The notes under the pieces are model-generated. The model saw only the letters and a list, made by a program, of their open reading frames with translations. It did no database searches and was not told the DNA's origin. Below are positions 1 through 7,627 of a stretch of 16,009 nt of DNA, in pieces. Source of the DNA: JAXHTH01 sp034211115 (lineage in GTDB: Bacteria > Planctomycetota > Phycisphaerae > Phycisphaerales > SM1A02). Location: the NCBI GenBank assembly GCA_034211115.1, contig JAXHTH010000244.1, forward strand, positions 1-16,009, in the 5' to 3' direction. The translations under genes and the position numbers were made by a program. Every line of letters begins with the position of its first letter. Positions within the stretch are counted from its first letter, which is position 1.

Positions 1-341
1 TCCACGGCACGAGGGGACACGCCAGCACCGGCCGCGGCACGGTGATCGAGGGCGAGAACGCCTGGCGCTTCGAGGGGAAGAACCCGAACCCTTACGTGCA
101 GGAGCATCGCGACCTCATCGCGGGCATCGTCGGCGAAGGCAAGCGTCTCAACGAGGCGCGCCGCGTCGCCGAATCCACCCTCACCGCCATCATGGGTCGC
201 ATGTCGACCTACACCGGTCAGCAGGTGACGTGGGAGCAGGCGATGAACTCGGAGCTCCATCTTGCGCCACCGACGTACAGCTTCGACGTCGATCTGGCCA
301 TCCCGTCCGTCGCCATGCCCGGGCAGACGGAGCTTGTCTGA
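1..341 (+). CDS. Gfo/Idh/MocA-family oxidoreductase, C-terminal part (5' end outside window)
   Basis: An open frame enters at base 3 and ends with TGA at 339-341, giving the last 112 residues. The segment ending in GRMSTYTGQQVTWEQAMNS is typical of the C-terminal domain of planctomycete NAD(P)-dependent sugar or inositol dehydrogenase-like proteins, where a helix with a TG-x-x-VTWEQ signature precedes a short tail. Family members oxidise or reduce sugars and cyclitols using a bound nicotinamide cofactor; the Rossmann domain that would confirm this lies upstream. GTG at 42 is an internal Val codon, not a start, because the frame is open to the window edge. It sits 44 bp before a Hyi-like TIM-barrel gene, a common partnership in planctomycete sugar-catabolic clusters. 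The substrate cannot be told. Confidence 0.8.
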   Translation, partial: HGTRGHASTGRGTVIEGENAWRFEGKNPNPYVQEHRDLIAGIVGEGKRLNEARRVAESTLTAIMGRMSTYTGQQVTWEQAMNSELHLAPPTYSFDVDLAIPSVAMPGQTELV

Positions 342-385
342 TTCGCGTTGAATCACTCGCCGCAAACGGCAGAAGGGAGCCGTCC

Positions 386-1318
386 ATGATGCGCCGAGAC
401 TTTCTCACCGCCGCGCTCTCCGTCCCGCTCGCCGCGGGCGCGGCGGCGAACGCGGAGGATCGACCGCAGATGCAGACGGCCGGCGGGGCCGCCGCGGCGC
501 GACGCCGATTCAGGCTCAGGTACGCGCCGCACTTCGGCATGTTCCGCCATCACGCGGGCGATGATCTCGTCGATCAGCTCAAGTTCGCCGCCGATGAGGG
601 CTTCACCGCCTGGGAAGACAACGGCATGGCCGGGCGCTCCGCCCCGGACCAGGAGCGCCTCGGCCGGGCGCTGAAGGACCTGGGCATGACGATGGGCGTC
701 TTCGTCGCCCACGCCGAGTGGCGCGAGCCGCTCTACGCGCGCGGCGGGGCCGAGGCGCGCCGGCAGCTTCAGGACCTCATGCGTCAGGCGGTCGAGATCG
801 CGCATCGTGTTGATGCGAAGTGGTGCACCGTCGTCCCCGGCCTCTACGATCGCGGCCTGGAGTGGGACTACCAGACGACGAACGTCATCGACTGCCTGAA
901 GGCGATGTGCGAGATCTGCGAGCCCGCGGGCCTGGTCATGGTCCTCGAGCCGCTCAATCCCTATCGCGATCACCCCGGCATGTTCCTCTCGAAGATCCCG
1001 CAGGCGTACCAGATCTGCCGGGCGGTGAACAGCCCTTCATGCAAGATCCTCGACGATCTCTATCACCAGCAGGTCACGGAAGGAAACCTGATCCCGAATC
1101 TCGACCGCGCGTGGGACGAGATCGCCTACTTCCAGGTGGGGGACAATCCCGGACGGCGGGAGCCGACCACGGGCGAGATCAATTACCGCAACATCTTCCG
1201 CCACCTGCACGCAAAGGGGTTTCAGGGCATCGTCGGCATGGAACACGGGAAGAGCCGCGAAGGAAAGGCAGGCGAGCGGGCGGTCATCGATGCTTATGTT
1301 GCGTGCGATGACTTCTGA
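386..1318 (+). CDS. Hydroxypyruvate isomerase-like TIM-barrel protein with Tat signal
   Basis: Predicted 310-residue sugar-isomerase-like protein of the xylose-isomerase TIM-barrel superfamily, closest in style to Hyi (hydroxypyruvate/tartronate semialdehyde interconversion). Visible hallmarks are MVLEPLN (E188), KILDDLYH (D223, D224, H227), YFQVGDNPGRREP followed by GEINY (residues 248-267), and GIVGMEHG (E286); E188 and E286 match the family's metal-binding or catalytic glutamates. The N-terminus MMRRDFLTAALSVPLAAGAAA is a twin-arginine type signal, so the protein is probably exported folded. Cytosolic Hyi lacks such a signal, so the true substrate may differ. I chose ATG 386 because AGAAGGGA lies at 371-378 and the Tat signal begins there; the frame is open further upstream to 230 but that part overlaps the previous gene. 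It is followed 37 bp later by the photolyase gene. Confidence 0.85.
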   Translation: MMRRDFLTAALSVPLAAGAAANAEDRPQMQTAGGAAAARRRFRLRYAPHFGMFRHHAGDDLVDQLKFAADEGFTAWEDNGMAGRSAPDQERLGRALKDLGMTMGVFVAHAEWREPLYARGGAEARRQLQDLMRQAVEIAHRVDAKWCTVVPGLYDRGLEWDYQTTNVIDCLKAMCEICEPAGLVMVLEPLNPYRDHPGMFLSKIPQAYQICRAVNSPSCKILDDLYHQQVTEGNLIPNLDRAWDEIAYFQVGDNPGRREPTTGEINYRNIFRHLHAKGFQGIVGMEHGKSREGKAGERAVIDAYVACDDF

Positions 1319-1355
1319 GCCGGCCCGGTACGCATCGGCGTAAGGAACCGTCTCG

Positions 1356-2783
1356 ATGAGAGCGCTCGTCTGGTTTCGCAGCGACCTGCGGGTGCGGGAC
1401 AACCCCGCACTGCACCGTGCGTGCGCCGAGGCGGATTCCGGCGTGGTCGGCGTGTTTCTCATCTGCCCGAAGCAGTGGCGCGAACACGACTGGGCCGATG
1501 CCAAGGTCGATTTCCTGCTCCGGACGCTCGAAGCGCTGAGCGGGGAGCTGGAGAAGCTCAACATCCCCCTGCTCATCCGCACGGTCCCGACGTTCAGGGG
1601 CGCGCCGAAAGAGCTGTTCGATGCCGCACATCGGCACGAATGCGACGCCCTGTATTATAACGCGGAATATGAAGTCAACGAGCAGCGCCGCGACGAGGCG
1701 GTGCGGAATAAGTTCGAACGCGCCGACGTCGGCGTGCGCATCCACCATGACCAGGCGATCGTGCGGCCCGATGCGCCGCGCACGTCCAGCGACAGCTTCT
1801 ACACGGTGTTCACGCCATTCAAGCGGTCCTGGATGAAGCATCTGGACGAGTCCGGCATTCCCGAGCCGCTGGGTCGTCCGAAGCGACAACCGGAGATGAT
1901 CGCGCAGGGCGACGAGGTTCCTTCTTCCGTCGACGGCTTCGACGCCGCGGACATGTCGGACCTGTGGCCGGCGGGCGAGGACGCCGCGCGCCGGCGCCTC
2001 CGCCGCTTCGTCCAAGGTGACGTCTCGCATTACAAGAGCAAACGCGACGTTCCGGCCGACGACATCACCAGCCGCCTCTCGACATATCTCGCCCTCGGCG
2101 CGGTTTCGGCGCGGCAATGTCTCGCCGCCGCGCTGGACGTCAACGCCGGCCGGCTCGACGGCGGCCGGCCCGGGCCCGCGACGTGGATCAGCCAGCTCGT
2201 CTGGCGCGATTTCTTCCGGCACGTCCTCGTCGGTTTCCCCCGCGTGAGCATGCACCGCCCCTTCCGACCCGAGACGGACGCGGTGAAGTGGCGCGATGAC
2301 GATGCGCAGTTCCGCGCGTGGTGCGAGGGGCGCACCGGCGTGCCCATCGTCGACGCCGGCATGCGGCAGCTTAAAGAGACCGGCTGGATGCACAATCGGC
2401 TCCGCATGATCGCCGCGATGTTCCTCAGCAAGGATCTGCTCCTCGACTGGCGCCTGGGGGAGCGGCATTTCATGCGGCATCTCATCGACGGCGACCTCGC
2501 GAACAACAACGGCGGGTGGCAGTGGTCGGCCTCGACGGGGACCGACGCCGCGCCGTATTTCCGCATCTTCAACCCGTTCACGCAGAGCCGCAGATTCGAT
2601 TCGAGCGGCGCGTTCATCCGCGCGTACGTGCCCGAACTGGCGGACCTGGATGAGAAGACCATTCACGAGCCGCACAAGCTGCCCGATGACGAGCGCGCGG
2701 CGATCGACTATCCCGATCCGATCGTCGATCACGCCGCCGGCCGGGACCGCGCGATCGCCGCCTTCAAGGCCCTGCGCGGCTGA
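1356..2783 (+). CDS. phr: Deoxyribodipyrimidine photolyase (class I CPD photolyase)
   Basis: Predicted 475-residue flavoprotein that repairs cyclobutane pyrimidine dimers using blue light; the length equals the family norm. The N-terminal antenna domain starts RALVWFRSDLRVRDNPAL. The C-terminal FAD/helical domain contains WISQLVWRDFFRH (277-289), MRQLKETGWMHNRLRM and NNNGGWQWSASTGTDAAPYF. With a constant offset of six from E. coli PhrB, the electron-transfer tryptophans are all present (W388, W365, W312), as are the FAD-facing Asn (N384) and the dimer-contacting Trp (W283). The residue equivalent to E. coli Glu274 is Gln280, a variation I recall from other bacterial class I enzymes. An SD-like TAAGGA lies at 1341-1346, 9 nt before the ATG. 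Its position inside a sugar-gene cluster is unusual. I cannot separate CPD photolyase from a cryptochrome-like sensor by sequence alone, but the triad and active-site motifs favour repair. Confidence 0.96.
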   Translation: MRALVWFRSDLRVRDNPALHRACAEADSGVVGVFLICPKQWREHDWADAKVDFLLRTLEALSGELEKLNIPLLIRTVPTFRGAPKELFDAAHRHECDALYYNAEYEVNEQRRDEAVRNKFERADVGVRIHHDQAIVRPDAPRTSSDSFYTVFTPFKRSWMKHLDESGIPEPLGRPKRQPEMIAQGDEVPSSVDGFDAADMSDLWPAGEDAARRRLRRFVQGDVSHYKSKRDVPADDITSRLSTYLALGAVSARQCLAAALDVNAGRLDGGRPGPATWISQLVWRDFFRHVLVGFPRVSMHRPFRPETDAVKWRDDDAQFRAWCEGRTGVPIVDAGMRQLKETGWMHNRLRMIAAMFLSKDLLLDWRLGERHFMRHLIDGDLANNNGGWQWSASTGTDAAPYFRIFNPFTQSRRFDSSGAFIRAYVPELADLDEKTIHEPHKLPDDERAAIDYPDPIVDHAAGRDRAIAAFKALRG

Positions 2784-2832
2784 CCGGGCGGACCCGCTCG
2801 GTCGCCGGCGCTGCGGGTGAGGACGATTCGAT

Positions 2833-4929
2833 ATGCAGACACATCGCTTCCTTCGCGCTTTTCCTCCCCGACTGCGCTTTCTTCTCCTCGCGCTGAGTCT
2901 CGCGTTCCGGACGCCGGCCGCGCCCGGCGCGGAGCTTCACGTGTCTCCGGCGGGTGACGATGCGAATCCCGGGACGCACGCTGAGCCGTACGCCACGCTC
3001 AGCGCCGCCCGCGATGCGATCCGCGCGATGCCCGCGCCGCGGCCCGCGATCACCGTCTCTCTCCACGCGGGAACGTATCGGCTCACCGAATCGTTTCGCC
3101 TGGAAGCGCGCGATTCGGGTCGGCCGGATGCCCCGATCACCTATCGCGCCGTGCCCGGCGAGAAGGTAATGATCAGCGGCGGGTCGCCGCTCGATCCGCG
3201 CCGCTTCACGCCCCTCGCGGATGATGCCCGTCGTCGAGTCATCCGCGAGGAAGCACGATCCCGCATCCGGCAGCTCGATCTCCGCGCCTGCGGTGTGCGG
3301 GAGTTCCCCCGCGCCGCCGCCCGCGGCATGGCTCATCCGATCCGGCCCGCACCGATGGAGCTCTTCTGCGACGGCGAGCCGATGATCGTCGCCCGCTGGC
3401 CCAACGACGGTTTCACGCGGACGGGCGAGGTGCTCGATCCCGGTTCCCGGCCGCGGCGGGGCGAGAAGCCCGATCGCGGCGCGCGGTTCCGCTTCACCGG
3501 CGATCGCCCCGCGCGATGGACCGAGGCCGCCGACCTCCGACTCGTCGGGTACTGGCAACATGACTGGGCCGACGACTCCATTGCCGTGTCACACATCGAT
3601 GCCGAGAAGCGCGAGATCGCGCTCGCCGCTCCCCATCAGTACGGCGTCGCCTCCGGCAAGCCGTATTACGCTGAAAACCTGCTGGAGGAGATCGATGCAC
3701 CGGGCGAATATTACATCGACCGCACCGCGGGCATCCTGTATTTCTACCCGCCGAAGCCGCTTGAAGGCGTCTCGCTCGCGCTGTCGCGCATGCACGAGCC
3801 GCTCGTCTCCCTGCGCGACACCTCCGACATCGTGATTCGTGACCTTATCTTTCAATGTGCCCGCGGAGACGGGGCGGAGATTGGGGGCGGCGTCCGCGTC
3901 CGCTTCCTCGGCTGCACATTCCGAACCCTCGGCAACCGCGCTGTCGTCATCAACGGTGGATCGGAACATAATATCGTAAGTTGCGACATCTACCAGACGG
4001 GCGAGGGCGGCGTCGTGCTCGCCGGCGGCGATCGCGCCACGCTCACGCCCGCGCGCCACGCCGCAGTGAATTGTCACATTCACCGCTACAGCCGGCTCGG
4101 ACGCACGTATCGTCCGGCGATCCGGATCCGCGGGGTGGGCCAGCGCGCCGCACATAACAAGATCCACGATGCGCCTCACGCCGCGATCCTCTTCTCCGGA
4201 AACGATCATCTCATCGAATATAATGAGATACACGATGTGCTTCGCCTCACCGGCGACGGCGGCGCCGTCTACACGGGGCGAGACTGGTCGATGCGCGGAA
4301 CGATCATCCGCTACAATCACTTTCACGATCTGCGCGGCATCGGGCGCTGGGAGAACGCGGTCTATATCGACGACATGTCCGGCGGCGTGACGATCCTGGG
4401 CAATGTCTTCCGCGACTGCCACTGGGGGATGCTGCTGGGGGGCGGCCGGGACATGGTGGTCGCGAACAACGTGTTCGTCGATTGCGGCCTCGCCGTTCAT
4501 CTCGACGCCCGCGGCCTGGGCTGGGCAAGCGGCAGCTTCGATCTGATGAAGGAGCGGCTGGAGGCGATGCCCTACCGGCAGGAACCGTGGGCTTCACGCT
4601 ACCCGCCGCTGCTGGATCTCCTTGACGATGAGCCGATGACGCCGAAGGACAACCATCTGCGCTGCAATGTCCTCGTCCGCTCCGGAGCGATTGACGCGGA
4701 CATCGCCGGCGCGGCGCGGCGGCACGCCGTCATCGAGCAGAACCTGCGGATGGATGACGATCCCGGTTTCGTGGATTTCGCCGGCGGCGATCTGCGGCTG
4801 CGCGCCGACAGCGCTGTCTTCACGCGCCTGCCGGACTTCACCGCGATTCCCTTCGAAGAGATCGGCCTGCGTGCTGATGAGCATCGTCCCTCGGCGCCGG
4901 CGAGGGAGACGCGAGGCGGTCAGGACTGA
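2833..4929 (+). CDS. Secreted right-handed beta-helix protein, probable carbohydrate-active enzyme (GH141-like)
   Basis: Predicted 698-residue exported protein. Residues 1 to about 33 form a Sec signal (basic start, LRFLLLALSLAF core, APGA cleavage region). The mature protein begins ELHVSPAGDDANPGT and continues YATLSAARDAIRA, the classic N-terminal cap of pectate-lyase-like parallel beta-helix proteins. A middle insert carries PYYAENLLEEIDAPGEYYID and then LYFYPP, seen in GH141-like and related planctomycete or Bacteroidetes proteins. The rest has repeated coils such as HNKIHDAPHAAILFSGNDH, IEYNEIHDV, IRYNHFHDL and VANNVFVDCG. Known relatives act on pectic or fucosylated glycans, but catalytic residues cannot be assigned here and the GH141 link is tentative. 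GGTGAGGA about 10 nt upstream of ATG 2833 supports the start. Its stop is 14 bp before the ROK kinase gene, suggesting cotranscription and a glycan-degradation role. Confidence 0.8.
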   Translation: MQTHRFLRAFPPRLRFLLLALSLAFRTPAAPGAELHVSPAGDDANPGTHAEPYATLSAARDAIRAMPAPRPAITVSLHAGTYRLTESFRLEARDSGRPDAPITYRAVPGEKVMISGGSPLDPRRFTPLADDARRRVIREEARSRIRQLDLRACGVREFPRAAARGMAHPIRPAPMELFCDGEPMIVARWPNDGFTRTGEVLDPGSRPRRGEKPDRGARFRFTGDRPARWTEAADLRLVGYWQHDWADDSIAVSHIDAEKREIALAAPHQYGVASGKPYYAENLLEEIDAPGEYYIDRTAGILYFYPPKPLEGVSLALSRMHEPLVSLRDTSDIVIRDLIFQCARGDGAEIGGGVRVRFLGCTFRTLGNRAVVINGGSEHNIVSCDIYQTGEGGVVLAGGDRATLTPARHAAVNCHIHRYSRLGRTYRPAIRIRGVGQRAAHNKIHDAPHAAILFSGNDHLIEYNEIHDVLRLTGDGGAVYTGRDWSMRGTIIRYNHFHDLRGIGRWENAVYIDDMSGGVTILGNVFRDCHWGMLLGGGRDMVVANNVFVDCGLAVHLDARGLGWASGSFDLMKERLEAMPYRQEPWASRYPPLLDLLDDEPMTPKDNHLRCNVLVRSGAIDADIAGAARRHAVIEQNLRMDDDPGFVDFAGGDLRLRADSAVFTRLPDFTAIPFEEIGLRADEHRPSAPARETRGGQD

Positions 4930-4943
4930 GCGGGAGAGCGCTC

Positions 4944-5849
4944 ATGCGCATCGGCGTCGACCTGGGCGGAACGAAGATCGAAGCGATCGCGCTGGACGGC
5001 GACGGCCGTGAACTCATCCGCCGCCGCGTGCCGACGCCGCGCAACGATTACGAAGGCACGGTCGAGGCGATCCGATCGCTCGTTGCGGGTATCGAGACCG
5101 AGCTGAGCGAGACCGGGACGGTCGGGCTGGGCACGCCAGGCGCGATCTCTCCGTCCACGGGCCTCATGAAGAACGCCAACTCCGTGTGGCTCAACGACAG
5201 GGCGCTGGACGAGGCGCTGATGCAGGCGATGGATCGCGAGGTGCGCATGACCAACGACGCCAACTGCCTGGCGCTGAGCGAAGCCACCGACGGCGCCGCG
5301 GCGGGGGCGGGGATCGTGTTCGGCGTGATCCTCGGCACCGGGGTGGGGGGCGGCGTGGTCGTCGACGGCCGCGTCCTCACCGGCGCCCACGCCATCGCCG
5401 GCGAGTGGGGACATAACCCGCTGCCCGCGCCGACCGATGACGAGCGCCCCGGCCCGCCGTGTTATTGCGGCCGTCGCGGCTGCATCGAGACGTTCCTCTC
5501 GGGCCCGGGCCTGGAGCGGGACTTTGGGGAAACGTCATCGCGCCGACTCTCCGCGCCGGAGATCGCCCGTCAGGCCGAGGGGGGTGATCAGGACGCCGAG
5601 GCGGCGCTGCAGCGCTACGAGCGGCGCCTCGCCCGCGCGCTCGCCTCGATCATCAACATCCTCGATCCCGAGGTGATCGTCCTCGGCGGCGGCGTGTCGA
5701 ACATCGATCGCCTCTACGCCAGCGTCCCGGCGCTGTGGGGCGAACACGTCTTCTCCGATCGCGTCGATACGCGGCTCGTGAAGGCGCAGCACGGCGATTC
5801 GAGCGGCGTCCGCGGCGCGGCCTGGCTGTGGCCGAAGGAGTCCGGGTGA
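4944..5849 (+). CDS. mak: ROK-family sugar kinase, Mak-type fructokinase
   Basis: Predicted 301-residue cytosolic kinase phosphorylating a hexose, most likely fructose, at O6 using ATP. The N-terminal phosphate-binding loop is MRIGVDLGGTKIE, the catalytic Asp is D105 in NDANCLALSEA, and the ROK zinc site is complete: H157 (GEWGHNPLP) with C173, C175 and C180 (CYCGRRGCIETF). The C-terminal ATP subdomain has DPEVIVLGGGVSN and HGDSSGVRGAAWLWP. Several stretches, including KNANS.WLN, NDANCLA.SEA.DGAAAGA and the tail, match E. coli Mak (YajF) almost word for word as I recall it, so fructose or mannose is the best-supported substrate, though ROK specificity is broad. The start is ATG 4944, 14 bp after the beta-helix stop, with a weak purine-rich GGGAGAG before it. 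Last gene of the rightward cluster; no hairpin terminator was seen after it. Confidence 0.93.
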   Translation: MRIGVDLGGTKIEAIALDGDGRELIRRRVPTPRNDYEGTVEAIRSLVAGIETELSETGTVGLGTPGAISPSTGLMKNANSVWLNDRALDEALMQAMDREVRMTNDANCLALSEATDGAAAGAGIVFGVILGTGVGGGVVVDGRVLTGAHAIAGEWGHNPLPAPTDDERPGPPCYCGRRGCIETFLSGPGLERDFGETSSRRLSAPEIARQAEGGDQDAEAALQRYERRLARALASIINILDPEVIVLGGGVSNIDRLYASVPALWGEHVFSDRVDTRLVKAQHGDSSGVRGAAWLWPKESG

Positions 5850-5866
5850 GGGGGCGGGGGCTGGCG

Positions 5867-5966
5867 TTGGGTATTGGGTATTGGCTGTTGCAGATCGCTG
5901 ATCACGGATGGCTGATCCCTGATCGCTTCCCCTTTTCAGCTTTCCGCTTTCGGCGTTTCAGCTTTC
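5867..5966. repeat. Degenerate heptameric tandem-repeat array (STRR-like)
   Basis: About 100 bp with a 7-bp period on the + strand. From 5867 to 5929 nine units stay in one phase while the unit sequence drifts: TTGGGTA twice, TTGGCTG, TTGCAGA, then TCGCTGA, TCACGGA and similar. From 5937 the units become CAGCTTT, CCGCTTT and CGGCGTT(T), then CAGCTTT again, with one extra T shifting the phase. The array lies between the convergent ROK kinase and dockerin-protein genes and overlaps the last codons of the latter (stop at 5936-5938). It resembles the short tandemly repeated repetitive sequences described in cyanobacteria; function unknown. Confidence 0.75.
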
Positions 5967-7510
5967 TCCGATGGGCAATCTCCCCAGGCGGCCAGCAGGG
6001 CGAGGAGGTCGGCGGTGTCGGTGTCGCCGTCGCCGTCGACATCGCCGTCGCCCGTGCCCCACGCGCCGAGCAGATGCAGCAGATCGGCGGTGTCCACATC
6101 GCCGTCGCCGTCGAAGTCGGCCGGGCAGTCCGGCATCGGCTCCACGCCCCAGATCTCCACGTCATCGATGTTCCAGCCGCAATAGCGCCAGGCGCCGTCG
6201 GTGGGACCCATCGTCCAGCGCACGTACACCTCCGGCTCGTGGTCCGCCCAGTCGGAGATGTCGCACTCGTGAAGCTGCCACGCTTCGTCGGCGATCTCCT
6301 CCGTGTTGGTCCAGACCTGCGTCCAGTCCACCTTGTCGGTGCTGACATAGATGTAGACGTGGTCGTAGGCGGGCTGCTCGACGCCGAGCCAGCGCCGGAA
6401 CTTCAATTGGACCTGCGTAAGCTGCGAACAATCGAGCGGCGTCGAGATCAGATGTCGCGGGGGAAGGTTGTTTTCGTAATCGCCGTCCAGGTTGTACCCG
6501 AAGACGTTGGGCCCGGAGTATCCGCCGGTGGGATCGGGGCCGCCGTACTGCCCGCCGCCGCCGGTGGGCTGTCCGAACGCCCAGAGCCCCTCGCGCGCCC
6601 AGCCCGGGTCGTCATCGAGTGGGAAACTGTAGATCGGCGCGGGCACGCCGACTTCCAGCCGCACCGGGCGCGTCGTGTCGCCCTCGTGGTCCGTCTCGTT
6701 GACGAACTGAAGCACATCGTCATACGCGCCGCGCGGCAGCGTGTTCGCCGCCCCCGTGATGTACGCGGCCACCTGGACCTCGCCCCGCGCGTCGATGAGA
6801 CCGGAATCGGGATCGACCTCGAGCCACGCTTCGCCGTTGGAGACGCTGAACTCCAGCGGAGCATCGCTGTAGTTGCGCAGCGTGTAGAGCTTGAAGGCCG
6901 GCTCGAACGGCCCGCCGTGAGGACCGGTCGACTCGAACCCGCTCATGGGGATGACGTAGAGCCCCGTCACGTCGGCCTGGAACTCCAGCGGCCCCATGTC
7001 GACGACGGGCGGCGCGCCCAGGCCCGTGTCTTCCGTGTGAGGGTCATCCACGAAGCGCGGACGGCCGTCCAGGTCGGACACGACATCGCCGGGAAGGGCC
7101 GGATTGGACCCGGCGTCGATGCACGGGGAGCCGGGCATGAGGTGATAGTCATCAACCTCGGGTGCGACGAATGCGGGATCCGCATCGATGTTGCCCTCGC
7201 CGTCGAACCCGCCCTGGACGAGGCAGTAGCAGACGTCGGCCGTGCCGTAGAGGGCGTGAATCTGGTTGGGCACGTTCTGTCGGAAGATCGAGCCGGCGAT
7301 GGCGGCGTTCACGCCGCCCTCGAGGTACACCGCGCCCCCACCGGTGTCCGCCGCGTTGTTGATGAACGCGCAGTTCACGATCTGCGTGTTGCCGCCGATG
7401 AGCCCCACCGCGCCCGATGAATACCCCTGGTTGTCGTGGAACAGGCAGTTAACGATCTGCACATCGGAGTAGAACGCGTGCACCGAGACGCTGAAGTTGT
7501 CGCGGAACAC
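5936..7510 (-). CDS. 3' fragment: beta-helix end, adhesion-like domains and dockerin-type module
   Basis: Part after the internal TGA; the frame is actually open from 7627, and GTG at 7508-7510 is only the first plausible start, lacking any signal peptide or clear SD. It holds coils such as SDVQIVNCLFHDNQG and TQIVNCAFINNAAD, then PGSPCIDAGSNPALPGD, which ends many polymorphic beta-helix proteins. A region with SVSNGEAWLEVDPDSGLI recalls BACON/Ig-like folds, and WRYCGWNIDDVEIWG belongs to a jelly-roll domain often found before anchors. The dockerin-type module (5972-6130) has two loops, DFDGDGDVDTADLLHLLGAW and DGDGDTDTADLLALLAAW. The last eleven residues, SEKAETPKAES, come from the heptamer repeat rather than the module. 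Without its signal peptide this piece alone would not be exported. Confidence 0.6.
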   Translation of the reverse strand: MFRDNFSVSVHAFYSDVQIVNCLFHDNQGYSSGAVGLIGGNTQIVNCAFINNAADTGGGAVYLEGGVNAAIAGSIFRQNVPNQIHALYGTADVCYCLVQGGFDGEGNIDADPAFVAPEVDDYHLMPGSPCIDAGSNPALPGDVVSDLDGRPRFVDDPHTEDTGLGAPPVVDMGPLEFQADVTGLYVIPMSGFESTGPHGGPFEPAFKLYTLRNYSDAPLEFSVSNGEAWLEVDPDSGLIDARGEVQVAAYITGAANTLPRGAYDDVLQFVNETDHEGDTTRPVRLEVGVPAPIYSFPLDDDPGWAREGLWAFGQPTGGGGQYGGPDPTGGYSGPNVFGYNLDGDYENNLPPRHLISTPLDCSQLTQVQLKFRRWLGVEQPAYDHVYIYVSTDKVDWTQVWTNTEEIADEAWQLHECDISDWADHEPEVYVRWTMGPTDGAWRYCGWNIDDVEIWGVEPMPDCPADFDGDGDVDTADLLHLLGAWGTGDGDVDGDGDTDTADLLALLAAWGDCPSEKAETPKAES

Positions 7511-7627
7511 GCAATCGATGATGAGCGGGTCGCCCTGGTCGATGTAGAACCCGCCGGCGGGATTGTCGGCGATGATCAGGTTGCGGAAGGTGGGACTGCT
7601 GGACCAGCAGTTGATGGTCGCCGACCC

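Noticed and set aside
1284..2732. 482-codon minus-strand frame opposite the photolyase
   Set aside because: The photolyase on the + strand has unmistakable motifs; the opposite frame has His/Arg/Ala-rich shadow composition.
5972..6130. Tandem GTC/GCC-rich tract resembling a minisatellite
   Set aside because: It is the coding DNA of the paired calcium-loop module read from the other strand; the repeat is explained by the protein.
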